A stretch of 64,000 nt of DNA, taken from contig CM041776.1 of the NCBI GenBank assembly GCA_023374045.1, positions 144,029,296 through 144,093,295 on the forward strand. The letters are read 5' to 3'. Shown one piece after another: positions 1 through 9,209 of this stretch. This DNA is from Limonium bicolor (lineage: Eukaryota; Streptophyta; Magnoliopsida; Caryophyllales; Plumbaginaceae). Each line of letters opens with the position of its first letter. Position 1 is the first letter of the stretch. A model generated the notes under the pieces. It saw only the letters and a program-made list of their open reading frames with translations. It searched no databases and was not told where the DNA came from. A program made the translations under genes and the position numbers.

Positions 1-1223
1 CATTTTACTACTCAAAACTGTTACATTACTCAATACCAAACTAGTTCAAGGTAAGCACAATTACCTTGTCTTGCTAGTTTTCCTTCCTTTCCTTTCCTTC
101 TCTTCCTTTCATCTTCCTTTCTCCTTGTTCTCGGTTTTTGCTCAAGGAATGGGCTATGCTACAGCAACCCATACCAATACACAATACCATTTCAATACTA
201 CCCTTAATTAACCTAAAGCTTAAAGCATAGTTTTAGGGTTTAAGAAAAGCTATTACCTTCCAACCAATGAGTGAGGTCCTTGGTTAGCAAGAGAACAAGA
301 TTCCTAGCCCAAAGAAGAAGCCAGAATCGGCTGGAGCAAGAAGAGCCAAGAGTTCAAAATATGGAAATTCTTATAATGCAAACAAGGGCTAGAAATGATG
401 GATTTTCTAACTTCTTTTTACCTCAAGATGACAAGGAGGTGAAGGTGCTTCTAATGGTGGACTCAAATCTTCCAATGGCTTCCACCCATAAAAACGAAAT
501 TGGAGTTTTTGGGTTTTTGAAAGGAGGAAAGTGTTCTCCTTTGCAAGGGGATTCCAATGGTATGGTTTTTATGATTTTTGGACAAGGTTTGAGTGTTGAA
601 CAAGAGGAGAGAAGGAGGGAGTTGAGTGGGTTTCTTCAAATCTCCATGGATGTCGCAGGAGGAAGAAGAGAATAGAGAAAGAGGGGGAGAAAATGTGAGA
701 GAGGGATGAGATGTGAGGAGAGAGAATTTGTTTTGCTTTTTACTTATTTCTTTTGTCCTTTAGCAAATAAGAGGGAGTTAAGTGAGTGTGAGAGAGAGGA
801 GGGAAATCGGTCCCCTATACCCACCTCTATAGATTTTTAATTTTTATATGCAAAGTGGACACACTAAGTTTGTTTATTTACACTCTCACCCCACAACTTC
901 CCGGTTGTTACAGTTTTTACTAACCGGAACCTGTTTTCCAGAATTTTCGCGTTTAATTAATTTTTATTGGTTTCCAACCTTTATTACTGCCTATAAATGA
1001 CTATCTGGTTGACCAAAATTGTTACGAGTCTATTTGACTCGCTTAAAGTCACGTTTTCCCGGTTTCCTCGAAAAACACACTTTAAGGTTAGTTTATGCTT
1101 TTAACCCATTTTAAAGGTCCGTTTTCTTCAGGATTTGTTCCCTCATGTTTATTTAAGTGTAATTAAGCCTTAAAAATTATAATTAGCCTAATTAATCACT
1201 GTTTTTAATTAGGGGGTATTTCA
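1..1223 (-). mobile_element. Family-E LTR, 5' part, running off the left edge
   Basis: Read on the minus strand, an LTR starts at 1223 with TGAAATACCCCC and continues left beyond the window. The same start and following sequence occur on the plus strand at 61018, including a shared AATTAGGCTAATTAATCACT-type stretch and a block containing CGAGGAAACCGGGAAAACGT. The pyrimidine-rich stretch at 75-135 matches the purine-rich stretch near 62105-62150. Small open frames here (for example 271-675) lie inside LTR sequence and look fortuitous. The other end and any TSD lie outside the window. Confidence 0.75.
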
Positions 1224-1927
1224 GTGGGCCTTATTTACCTACATGATCGGCCCACTACTCAGCCTAGAAATTGATAGGAACTTTTCCTACATCAACTCAG
1301 CCCAACCCGATATCGCGGTTTTATTGTTTGTGGCCCAAAGGCCTTGCTTGATTTGAATGTGTGAGTTATTTGTTCGGGCTTCGGCCCTCAAGTTTAGGTT
1401 TAGGTGATTTCTCTTCTGCCCAATTTGAATTATCCAATTAGTTCTAGGCCCATAAAAAAAGAAATTCACCTGAACTTGAAATTACTCACCAGTCCTGAAA
1501 ATAAAATCTTCTTTGGCTTAGCAACCATCTTCTCTGACCCAAAGAAAGTTAGACCCATTCGTGATTTAGGGACCATTCCAGCTCATGCGCTTTACTTCAG
1601 GCCCAAAAACATTCCGGCCCAAGGGCTCATTCTAGTCTAGATAGACTTCTTATCATGACCCTAACCCAAAACCCTAGATCTAGGTGTCACCTCTCAGGCC
1701 CAATCAAAACCATCTGTTTAGATTTCAGTCCAAATTCCAGTTCATATTCTGAAAGATACTTCAGCCCAAACACCTCATTTTCTAGGTATCCTGGCCCACT
1801 TGCCTTCAGCCTAAGCCAGTTTCGATCTACCTTGTGAAGTGTCATTCTCACCTTAGTGTCTTTCAACCCACTTCCTCTTGTTAGCTAATAATGGACTTCT
1901 TGGAAACAGGCAAGCCCGAATCCAGAT
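1224..1927 (+). other. Untranslated leader of Tat-like element F
   Basis: This non-coding stretch carries many GGCCCA/GCCCAA motifs. It is homologous to the starts of the later non-coding blocks at about 20125-20870 and 26935-27680, sharing AAATTGATAGGAACTTTTCC and neighbouring text. In the 26.9 kb copy it follows a Tat-type primer binding site, so it is the 5' leader of the internal region. It leads directly into the gag ATG at 1928. Its upstream part has been cut off by the family-E LTR. Confidence 0.65.
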
Positions 1928-2586
1928 ATGGCAGAAGAAGGAAATCCGATCAACACGAATGCCCAGTTGGCCGCTGTGCAGCAAAGGTGCAAGGTCTTGG
2001 AGTCCATTGTCGAGGAATTGAGGAGTAAGGCTAATCTTCAGGAGACGAATCATCACACTCTTGAAAAGCTTGTGGATGAAAATCTTAACCGTACTTACAT
2101 CGAGATTGACTCCGTTAGGGCCCAAGATCCTCAAACACGTGTGGGGAAGGATGTTCCTGACAACCAACTAGCTGCAGAGGTTAAAAGGGTTTTTAAAAGG
2201 ATCGAGCGCATAGAGAAAGCCAACAAACCAGCTGGCTTCGATTATTTCTCCACGACGTCGTATCCCGAAGTTGATCTTCCCCCAAAGCTGAAGCTGCCCA
2301 CACTCTCTTTGTACAAGGGTTCCTCGGATCACAGATTCATTTGGCTATGTTCGACCGGGAAATGTCCATCCTGGGGCTCAACGACATGCAAAAAGCCAAA
2401 GTTTTCGCACGCTATCTAGACGAGACTCCTCAACGTTGGTATCTCACTCAGAAGATGAATACCAAAACCTACGAGGAGGTTTGCGAGGGTTTCCTACATT
2501 TCGAGTATGCTAAGAACCTCAAGGTCACCAGAATCTATCTGGCAAGAACTCGACAAAAAGACGGTGAGTCCATGTCTGACTTCATC
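1928..2586 (+). pseudogene. gag of element F, N-terminal part (interrupted by element A)
   Basis: Structural Gag (capsid/nucleocapsid precursor) of a Tat/Ogre-like retrotransposon. From the ATG at 1928 the frame gives a charged, probably coiled-coil N-terminus. It then reads into the retrotransposon gag domain (residues such as PPKLKLPTLSLYKG). A frameshift near 2325-2335 moves the capsid homology into the next frame (QIHLAMFDREMSILGLNDMQ, PQRWYLTQKM). The frame stays open to ESMSDFI, where element A is inserted. The gene resumes at 16790 in the same reading frame once element A and one target duplication are removed. Confidence 0.8.
2582..2586. repeat. Target site duplication TCATC, left copy, element A
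   Basis: TCATC directly precedes the TG of the 5' LTR and is repeated at 16785-16789 directly after the CA of the 3' LTR. It lies in the F gag codons for Phe-Ile. Five bases is the usual duplication for Ty3/gypsy integrases. Confidence 0.95.
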
Positions 2587-5500
2587 TGAAATACCCCAAA
2601 CATAATTATGTTGTCTAAACATTTAAATATGGTATATTAAGACTAAAAAGAGTCTTAGAAGCACTAGTAAACAAATCTAAACGATAGGAAACACAAAATG
2701 TGCTTTAAGGTCAATAAAGGCCAAAATGTGCTCTAAGTTTGGGATAAGCTTGGTTAAGACCTAATGAACTTACCAAGACCTTATTTATATACTAATGAAT
2801 ATATTAAACCAATTAGAAAAGAAAACCAAGCATTAAAACAAGTTAAAACACAAAATGTGCTTTAAGGAGTCTTAAAGCACATTTTTGAAAAATTGTCTTG
2901 TAAATGAGTTTTGAATGGCTAAATGTCCATCATTACTCTTTAATTAATATGTGTACTATATAGTATCACATTTGGAAGTCTATATCAATGAGAAATCAAA
3001 AATTTCACTTCTATGTGCCTTGTTTTTATGAATAGTGACTTTTATAAGCTAGTTTGTAACATATGTTACTATAAGTGAGACAATTGACAAATGAAGACTA
3101 AAATACCCCTAAGTACTATTGGGGGCCGGTTTTCTTAAGTGTGGTGACTCACCAATCTCTTGTTAACATGTTAAGTAAATAAATATGACTAACTAAAGTA
3201 CTATTTACTTTATAACTACAAATATCTTCTAAAAGCAAGTTTATCTTCATTTCTCCCTTCTTCCTTGCATTCCCACGGTTCCAAGCTCTCTTCAACCTCT
3301 CTTCTTCGTCTCTTTCACGGTAATACCACACCACCACCATTAAACTCCATCTTTGATCTCTTGTAACTTCTAGCTCACTTAACCAAATCAAAAACAAACA
3401 CCACCATTCTCTTAGTCTCATCAAGCTCTTCATTCCTATCTTCTCAAAGCTTCAAGATCACCATTTCGGTGCCATGGAGTTCCACCATTAAAGGAGCTTG
3501 AGCTTATATTTCTACATATTATTGTTCTCCCTTGCTTCTAGGTAAGGAATCTCAAATAAAAACTTCATTTCCTCCATGTTTTGTTGTTGACCGAAAATGC
3601 CCATTGAAGGTGCTCTTTATATGGCTTTGTTTTAGCTTCATTCCAACCTTTCAAGGACTAGGTGGAGTCCTCTCTTGATAGATATTCAAACTCTCTTTAA
3701 AGACCAAGGTAAAACAACTATCTTAATGTTTTTGAAACAATGTAAAAACTAGGGTTTACAATGAGTTTAAGCTTGGAGCTTGTATACTCATTACATTGCT
3801 TGTATATTGTTTAGTAGTTGACAAGGAATCAAGTACCTAGCCGATTTTAAACAAGAAAGAAGTTGTGTGAAAAGAGGTAAACATGCTAACCTAATGTAGT
3901 TTAATGCCTTAGGAGAAAGGAGCTTGTAATGCTTGTTAAAATTACCTAAAGAGCAAATGGTAAATGACTTAGTGAAATGTTCTCAAAGAGATTAGTAAAA
4001 GGACATATGTGTTGTTGTATGTAATTGCAGGTTAAAGGCATATATATTGTGGAAATTCAGTGTTTAAGGGTTATACCCTTTAAGGGCCTAAGAGCCATGC
4101 ATTTTAAGGGCCTAAGTGCCATGCAATTTAAATTATGCACTATATTATGATGTAGTGTAAATTTGGTGAAACTTTGTGTGTGAGAGTGTTCTTGGTGAAT
4201 TTAGGTGTTCTTGTGTGCTTGGTGGAGAAAACAATGTGTTTTGGCTTAGTAATGTTCTAGGAGAATCCATGTCAAAATTTAGGTAAGAAGCAAGAAGTTC
4301 TAAGTGTTTATATAAGGCTTGGTGAACTAGAAATGTTGGAAATGCTTAAGTATTTTACAAGAGAAGAAATAATGTCTTAAGGTGTTCTAGGTAAACAAAG
4401 GGACTTAGACATCAACTAGGGTTTAGGTGGTAAGAAATGATGCTTGGGAGATGATGTTAAAATGAGGAGAAAGCATTTTGGGATAGTAGTTATCATAGGT
4501 ATGAAACACCACTTGGGAAACTAAGGAGGAAATAACATAAGTGTTAGGAATTTCGGTATGAAATGAGTAAGTGTTTAAGGTGATAGATAATGAGTTTCAT
4601 GGATGTTGTATGTGGATATAAGTGTACCAAATGTTGTTAGAAAACATTAGGAGACTTTAGGAGAAGTTTGGTGAAGATTTGACAAAGTTTGGGCAAGTTT
4701 TGGTGGCGTCCGACCCAGGGGTCCGACACTAGTTTGGGTCGGACAGCCTCTGTTAGACGTCAGGAAATTGTTCTGGAACGGTCCGACGCAGAGGACTTGG
4801 GTCGGACATGGGTCGGACGGTCATGTTTTGAAAGACGGAAAATGTTCTGGAATGGTCCGACCCAGTCGAGTGCGTCGGACGTGGGTCGGACAGTCGTGTT
4901 TTTGTAAGGCGGTAAAAGTTCTGTAATGGTCCGACCCAGACGAGTGAGTCGGACATGGGTCGGACATGTATGTTCAAAGGTCGATAAAATCTCTGGAATG
5001 GTCCGACCTAGAAGGTTGGGTCGGATATGGGTCAGACAAGTTAAGTTTTTCAAACCCGAAAATCACTGGAATGGTCCGACCCAGTTGTGGGTCGGACGGT
5101 GGGTCGGACAGACCAAAACTTATAAAAAAAATAAATAAAGAATGTGACAAATGTAGTTAACCCCCTAGGGTATAATGTAGGTAAGGAAGGATTAGTTGGG
5201 TGTTAAAACATGTCATACAATCATGTTAAACATTTAGTAAGTTTGAAGTTGAGTAAATAATTAACCGACATTCTTAAACCTGTATAGGAGTGACCTACAG
5301 TGGAAATCAATCGAAGCAAGGACCAAGGTATGGTTTTCTTGCAGTCTGTTGCCTACCGGTTTACACCGGCTTGGGTAATGTTTGTTTTTCTGTGTGTTTA
5401 TGACTTTGTAAGATTAAACCATGTAAAGAGTTTACAGTTGTTAAATATTATTATGTTGTTAAGTATGACTCTCTCTTCCCTTGTGTGTGTCTAACAAGAC

Positions 5501-6473
5501 TCGACCTATATTTGTGAATTGTGTATTGAGTTCAATAATGAACTGCTAACAAGTGCTAACGGGGGAAGTGAGGAGTCCGGTCTGTTCCGGCCACGCGTGT
5601 GAGTATGGGAGTCGATGTCATAACCGGTTCGATTCTCTTTGTATGTTATGGTTGTTTTCCAATTTGGTTTCCAACCTTCCCTTTAGCTTAACCAAGGCTA
5701 TTTTACTGACTCACGTCGGGCCACAGGGGCATACTATGTGTTATTTCGGTGTGCTTGGATCACTATACCAGAGGCACCATGTGTTAAGTTATCCGTTCAA
5801 TCTAACAGGACGGTAACGAGTTATGTAACGAGCTTAGCATGAGCATGGCAACATTCTCTAGGCTCTCTATGGGGACTAACTGTGTTGGCTCTCTTCCTAA
5901 AAGGAAATTGTTCTTGTGTGATGTGTGTGATGTTGTGTACAATACCCATGTTATGATATACATGTATGAGATGTGTGTTTAATAATGAATGCCATGTCAT
6001 CATGACAATTAGTTGCGCGCATCCCGGTAGCCGATGGGCTGCGCGTTAACCATACCAGCCAAGGGTTGCTGACCCCCTCGGGGGCTCCATATTTCTTTTA
6101 CTACAGGATGAGGATCAAAGAAGCGGAATGGCTTTAGGTTCTAGGATGCAGATTTACTTTTGACTACTTTTGGATGTTGGCCCGGGATGCGCCTGTGCTC
6201 CCGTGGCGTTATATATTTTGGTAGTGAACAGTTTACAGTGACAGTATACCGTAACGGATGTAAGTAAACACTCGGTATTATGTTAATTTATATGTGGTTA
6301 TTAGTTCTATGCTCGGGAGTCTGATCATCAGACCGATACACTTGTATTTATTCAGCCTTGTTAACCACGTGGGTGGTTGACGGCGTTGTAGCACCAATCG
6401 TTTAGATATTGTTTAGTTGTTTAATTTCCGCTGCGATTTCAAGTAAGGTCATGTGCGTAGTAGGGGTGTTACA
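2587..6473 (+). repeat. 5' LTR of element A
   Basis: The LTR starts TGAAATACCCC and ends GGTGTTACA. It matches 12898-16784 almost throughout. It carries a tandem array at 4707-5110, a possible TATA box TATATAAG at 4309-4316, and a GC-richer 3' third (5550-6470). Small ORFs inside it lie in LTR sequence shared by both copies and are not supported as genes. Confidence 0.93.
4707..5110. repeat. Tandem array of GTCCGAC / GTCGGAC units in 5' LTR of A
   Basis: About six imperfect units of roughly 65-70 bp, most anchored by TTCTGGAATGGTCCGACCCA and followed by GGGTCGGACATGGGTCGGAC. I count 16 GTCCG or CGGAC pentamers in 404 bp, where about one would be expected by chance. Each unit contains the motif in both orientations, so units can fold as short hairpins. 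Overlapping open frames here are a by-product of the repeat. Confidence 0.85.
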
Positions 6474-6478
6474 AAAAG

Positions 6479-6490
6479 TGGTATCAGAGC
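6479..6490 (+). other. Primer binding site, initiator tRNA-Met, element A
   Basis: TGGTATCAGAGC lies five bases after the end of the 5' LTR. It is the standard plant complement of the 3' end of initiator tRNA-Met, used to prime minus-strand DNA synthesis. Confidence 0.95.
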
Positions 6491-6690
6491 GAAGTATCGC
6501 TCTGATGACTAGAATACCGAGCTTAGGAATCTACCGAGTTAGGAAACCTAACAACAGTTACCTAAGCGAACAGCTACGGAAAGGTTAACCACTAACTAAG
6601 TGTGGAGATACCTTATTATCGGGAAGCGTTACAATCGTTGGACCGATAAGTGTGCAAGCATATTGCTAATGAATGTTCGTGTGAATTCAG
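6491..6690 (+). other. gag leader of element A
   Basis: About 200 bases of untranslated leader between the primer site and the gag ATG at 6691. A short inverted repeat (GAGCGAAGTATCGCTC, 6487-6502) overlaps the primer site and could hold it in a stem. I see nothing else identifiable. Confidence 0.5.
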
Positions 6691-7368
6691 ATGTCAGGTC
6701 GACCGAGAGGTAGAGGTCGTGGACACGGCAATGGAGATACGGGTGACCAGGGCGAGAATACTACGGCTCAGGTTATGGCTGAGGCAGTAGCAGCCGCCGT
6801 AGCCCAGATGGTACCCCAACTTGTAGCTGCGATTCAGCGGGGGCAATAGCCCGGAGTTTAACCACCACCACCGCCACCGCCGCGAGAGACCAACTGGGTC
6901 AAGGCGTTGGCTGATCTGAGGCCACCATCATTTAGTGGAGAGACCGATCCTCGTAAGCTGGAGGCGTACATCTCCGAGATGGAGACCGCCTTCGAGACCT
7001 TAGCAGTACCTGAGGAGGTCAAGGTTCGACTTGCCGCATACTACTTGAAGGGTTCGGCACAGAGCTGGTGGAAGCTAGTACGGGAGGGCAGAGTTGCTGA
7101 CCCAACCTTTCAGTGGAGGGAGTACACGGCTCTGCTGCGAGCCAAGTACTACCCGATACACGTGCAAGAGGCCAAGCGCCTGGAGCTGGACAATCTGAGG
7201 CAAGGGGATAAGATGACGGTAGATGAGTACTACTCAGCCTTCATCGGACTTATCCACCTGCTACCGGATCTGGGTTACTCAGACCGGATTCTTGTGAACC
7301 GTTTCTACAACGGACTGAGCTACCGCATATGTTATGGCATGGGGCCAACTGGATATACTACTTTGCAG

Positions 7369-7462
7369 GTAATGGGACTACAGTGTGATGTGAATAAGTG
7401 TGTACAATGTGTTAATGTGATGTGAATTTGTTGGCGGGGCATAACTGACACCCTAAATATAG
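7369..7462 (+). other. Predicted intron 1 in gag of A (94 nt, phase 0)
   Basis: Donor CAG/GTAATG, acceptor AAATATAG/GAG, with a branch-like CTGAC about 20 bases upstream of the acceptor. Removing it joins codons ...TTLQ to ECYHAAA... in the same gag frame. Retained, it gives a stop at 7423-7425. The corresponding region of element B has no such insertion. No transcript evidence is available here. Confidence 0.7.
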
Positions 7463-7721
7463 GAGTGCTACCATGCCGCTGCAATTGTGGAGATCACCGT
7501 CCGTCTGAGGGATGAGGAGAGTGCGCTCAAGCGCAAGGCCATGAACGAGGGCCAAGGCACGCAAGGGCAATGGGGAGGAAAGAAGAAGAAGTCATACCCC
7601 CAGTCCCAGAAAGGACAGCAACAGGGTGGCAAGGTCCAGACCCAGACCACCACTGCTGAGGAGCCTCTGCAGCTCACCTATGCGTATGCGGCCAAGCCCC
7701 TTCGTTCTTACCCACCCAAGG

Positions 7722-7799
7722 GTAATTAACAAATTTCAATACCGAAATTTAGTGTGTTTATTAACTTGTGAAGTATGTACTGAGTGTGTGATGTGTTAG
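7722..7799 (+). other. Predicted intron 2 in gag of A (78 nt, phase 1)
   Basis: Donor AAGG/GTAATT; acceptor TGTTAG at 7799, or CAG at 7802 three bases later. Excision joins SYPPK to AASTGSGPERHYYC through a split Ala codon and keeps the zinc knuckles in frame; both acceptors preserve frame. If retained, translation stops at 7727-7729. It is AT-rich relative to its exons. Confidence 0.7.
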
Positions 7800-8268
7800 C
7801 AGCTAGCACGGGCTCTGGACCGGAGCGCCACTATTACTGCAAGTGGTGTAACGGAGACCATCCCGGCAAGGACTGCAAGGGTAATGATGTGCAGTGCCGA
7901 TACTGCAAAAAGATGGGTCACCGCGACTATGAGTGCTGGCAGAACCCGAACAGTAGAAACTACAGGCCCAAGGGGCAATGGAGGGTAAGGGCCACGCGAC
8001 CACCGATGGCCCGAAGACGGCGAATCAGCCACCCCCAGATCAGAGATACACAGATTCCCAGAAGGGGAAGGGGTCGGGGTCCGGCAAGGCCGCCCTGAAT
8101 GTGGTGGACCGGTCTGAGGCGCCAGGGCCCTCTTCTAGACCAGGTACCGCCTAAACTATTGAGTGAAATAAGTGATTGCATACCGCATTTCATGCATGTG
8201 CGTTAGTGAGTTTAAGTAAACAACCATGTGAGTAAATAATTAAAGTATAGTGTGAAAGTCACCTAATT

Positions 8269-8270
8269 AG
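8269..8270 (+). promoter_or_regulatory. Candidate alternative 3' splice site joining gag to AlkB
   Basis: The AG of CACCTAATTAG ends at 8270. Splicing from the gag donor at 8144 to 8271 would form a Glu codon (G plus AA). It would continue open through YSKLKGTFNICYPIPPTPNP and onward into the AlkB ATG frame at 8366 without a stop. The implied intron (127 nt) is close in size to introns 1 and 2. The upstream pyrimidine tract is weak, so this is a hypothesis from reading frame only. Confidence 0.4.
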
Positions 8271-8365
8271 AATACTCTAAACTTAAAGGAACCTTCAATA
8301 TATGTTATCCAATTCCACCCACACCAAACCCTGAAGAAACCACCATCAACACCACCGACTTTCCA

Positions 8366-9027
8366 ATGGAGCAATGTCAGGTCATCCAACCAGGTATGGT
8401 ACTCTTAAATGGATACCTGACACCGGAAGCACAAATCCATATCATCAGACGATGCGACGAACTTGGAGCAAAACCAAGAGGTTTCTACACCCCCGAATAC
8501 CCGAACGGATCAAAAATGCAATTGAAGATGATGTGCATGGGTAAGGACTGAACCCTTACACCAAGACATATCAAGAAGTGCGAGCTGAAGATGGAGCAAC
8601 GGTACCAAGTATACCTGAGGAGTTCCTTGCGGTCGTTAACCACGTCGTGGGAATTGCTCAACAAGTTGAAACGGATTCAATTCCAAATGTGAAAGCAGAT
8701 CTATGCATTGTGAACTTCTACCAGAAAGGTGGACGGTTAGGTTTACACCAAGATAAGGACGAGTCACCCGAGTCTCTAAGTAAGGGAGTACCCATGGTGT
8801 CTTGGTCCATTGGTGATACCGCAGTGTTTGTGTACGGCGAGCAGAAGCGTGCTGATCTCGCAAAGAAACTAGTGTTGAAATCAGGAGATGTGTTAATCAT
8901 GGGTGGGCAGTCAAGGATGCTATATCATGGCATCAGGAAGATCAAACTGAATACCGCACCGTTGGCAGTGATCAATGCCACACACATGAAACCCAGACGT
9001 TTGAATTTGACCTTCAGACAGTTTTAA
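8366..9027 (+). pseudogene. AlkB-like Fe(II)/2-oxoglutarate dioxygenase inside element A (one frameshift)
   Basis: Members of this family oxidatively remove methyl groups from nucleic acids. Two frames belong together. The first, 8366-8551, has the N-terminal AlkB region (GMVLLNGYLTPEAQ, MMCMGK). The second, about 8552-9027, has the catalytic core. The change at 8549-8551 fits loss of one G after GACTG; with that base the whole would be 221 codons. Visible motifs are VNFY, then HQD (metal-binding His codon at 8746, Asp at 8752), a distal His at 8926 in LYHG, and RLNLTFR (Arg codons at 8998 and 9016), which matches the family pattern RxNxTxR. Length and motif spacing fit a compact ALKBH1/AlkB-type domain and the stop at 9027 is where such proteins normally end. 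The frame is open from 8267, so an N-terminal extension or Gag fusion is possible. It lies on the same strand as gag and pol, between knuckles and protease. Substrate is unknown. Confidence 0.85.
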
Positions 9028-9209
9028 GCCTTGTATAATTATGTGATGTGATAAACCAGTGTATGTTAAGGACGTTGTAAGTGTTAATCGTGGCGACAAT
9101 ATAAGCCAACAAATGTTGTAAAAAGAGTGTGTTAATGAATAAAGTGGAGTTGTTTGAAGCATATAGACCGTGTTGTTACCCAATACTTATTAGTTTGCCA
9201 ATGAATTAG

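Larger units (their letters stand above)
6691..8143 (+). pseudogene. gag of element A, three exons (capsid and two zinc knuckles), damaged
   Basis: Gag precursor. ATG at 6691 gives a basic, glycine/arginine-rich start (MSGRPRGRGRGHGNGD). In-frame TAG at 6847 and TAA at 6859, both explicable as C-to-T changes of Gln codons, precede a proline run and the capsid domain (WVKALADLRPPSFSG, AQSWWKLVREG). The coding exons appear to be 6691-7368, 7463-7721 and 7800-8143; joining them keeps one frame. Exon 3 encodes two knuckles, CKWCNGDHPGKDC and CRYCKKMGHRDYEC. Near 7984 the frame changes by one base in a G-run (apparent one-base loss), after which gag-like sequence (AALNVVDRSEAPG) continues to 8143. 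Element B has the same domain order without introns. Confidence 0.85.
8144..9209 (+). other. Predicted intron 3 of A (1066 nt, phase 1) that contains the AlkB ORF
   Basis: Donor ACCAG/GTACCG at 8144; acceptor GAATTAG ending at 9209. The single G at 8143 plus GC at 9210 makes a Gly codon, linking SSRP-G to [20 protein letters not shown], which leads straight into the protease. In element B the equivalent stretch between knuckles and protease is continuous and only some tens of residues long. The junction is therefore supported by frame, phase and comparison. The intron holds the AlkB reading frame (8366-9027) with about 220 bases before and 180 after it. Confidence 0.7.

Noticed and set aside
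271..675. 134-residue ORF in the left LTR
   Set aside because: Lies in family-E LTR sequence; composition follows a purine-rich tract.
3149..3433. Conserved minus-strand ORF present in both LTRs of A (also 13474-13743)
   Set aside because: Conservation is explained by LTR duplication. An indel changes the frame between the two copies and no known domain is seen.
4309..4316. TATA box as the certain promoter of element A
   Set aside because: TATATAAG is present in both LTRs, but its position within a 3.9-kb AT-rich LTR makes a chance match likely. Noted only as possible.
4689..5160. Overlapping ORFs of 64-97 codons on both strands in LTR A
   Set aside because: They arise from the GTCCGAC tandem array. 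Both strands and several frames are open at once.
6479..6502. tRNA gene near the gag leader
   Set aside because: Only the 12-base primer site for tRNA-iMet is present, with no cloverleaf.
8144..9209. Independent insertion of a host AlkB processed pseudogene or a plant RNA virus fragment
   Set aside because: No poly-A tail, target duplication or viral neighbour is visible. The flanks instead form an in-phase intron of gag-pol. It is not fully excluded without other copies.
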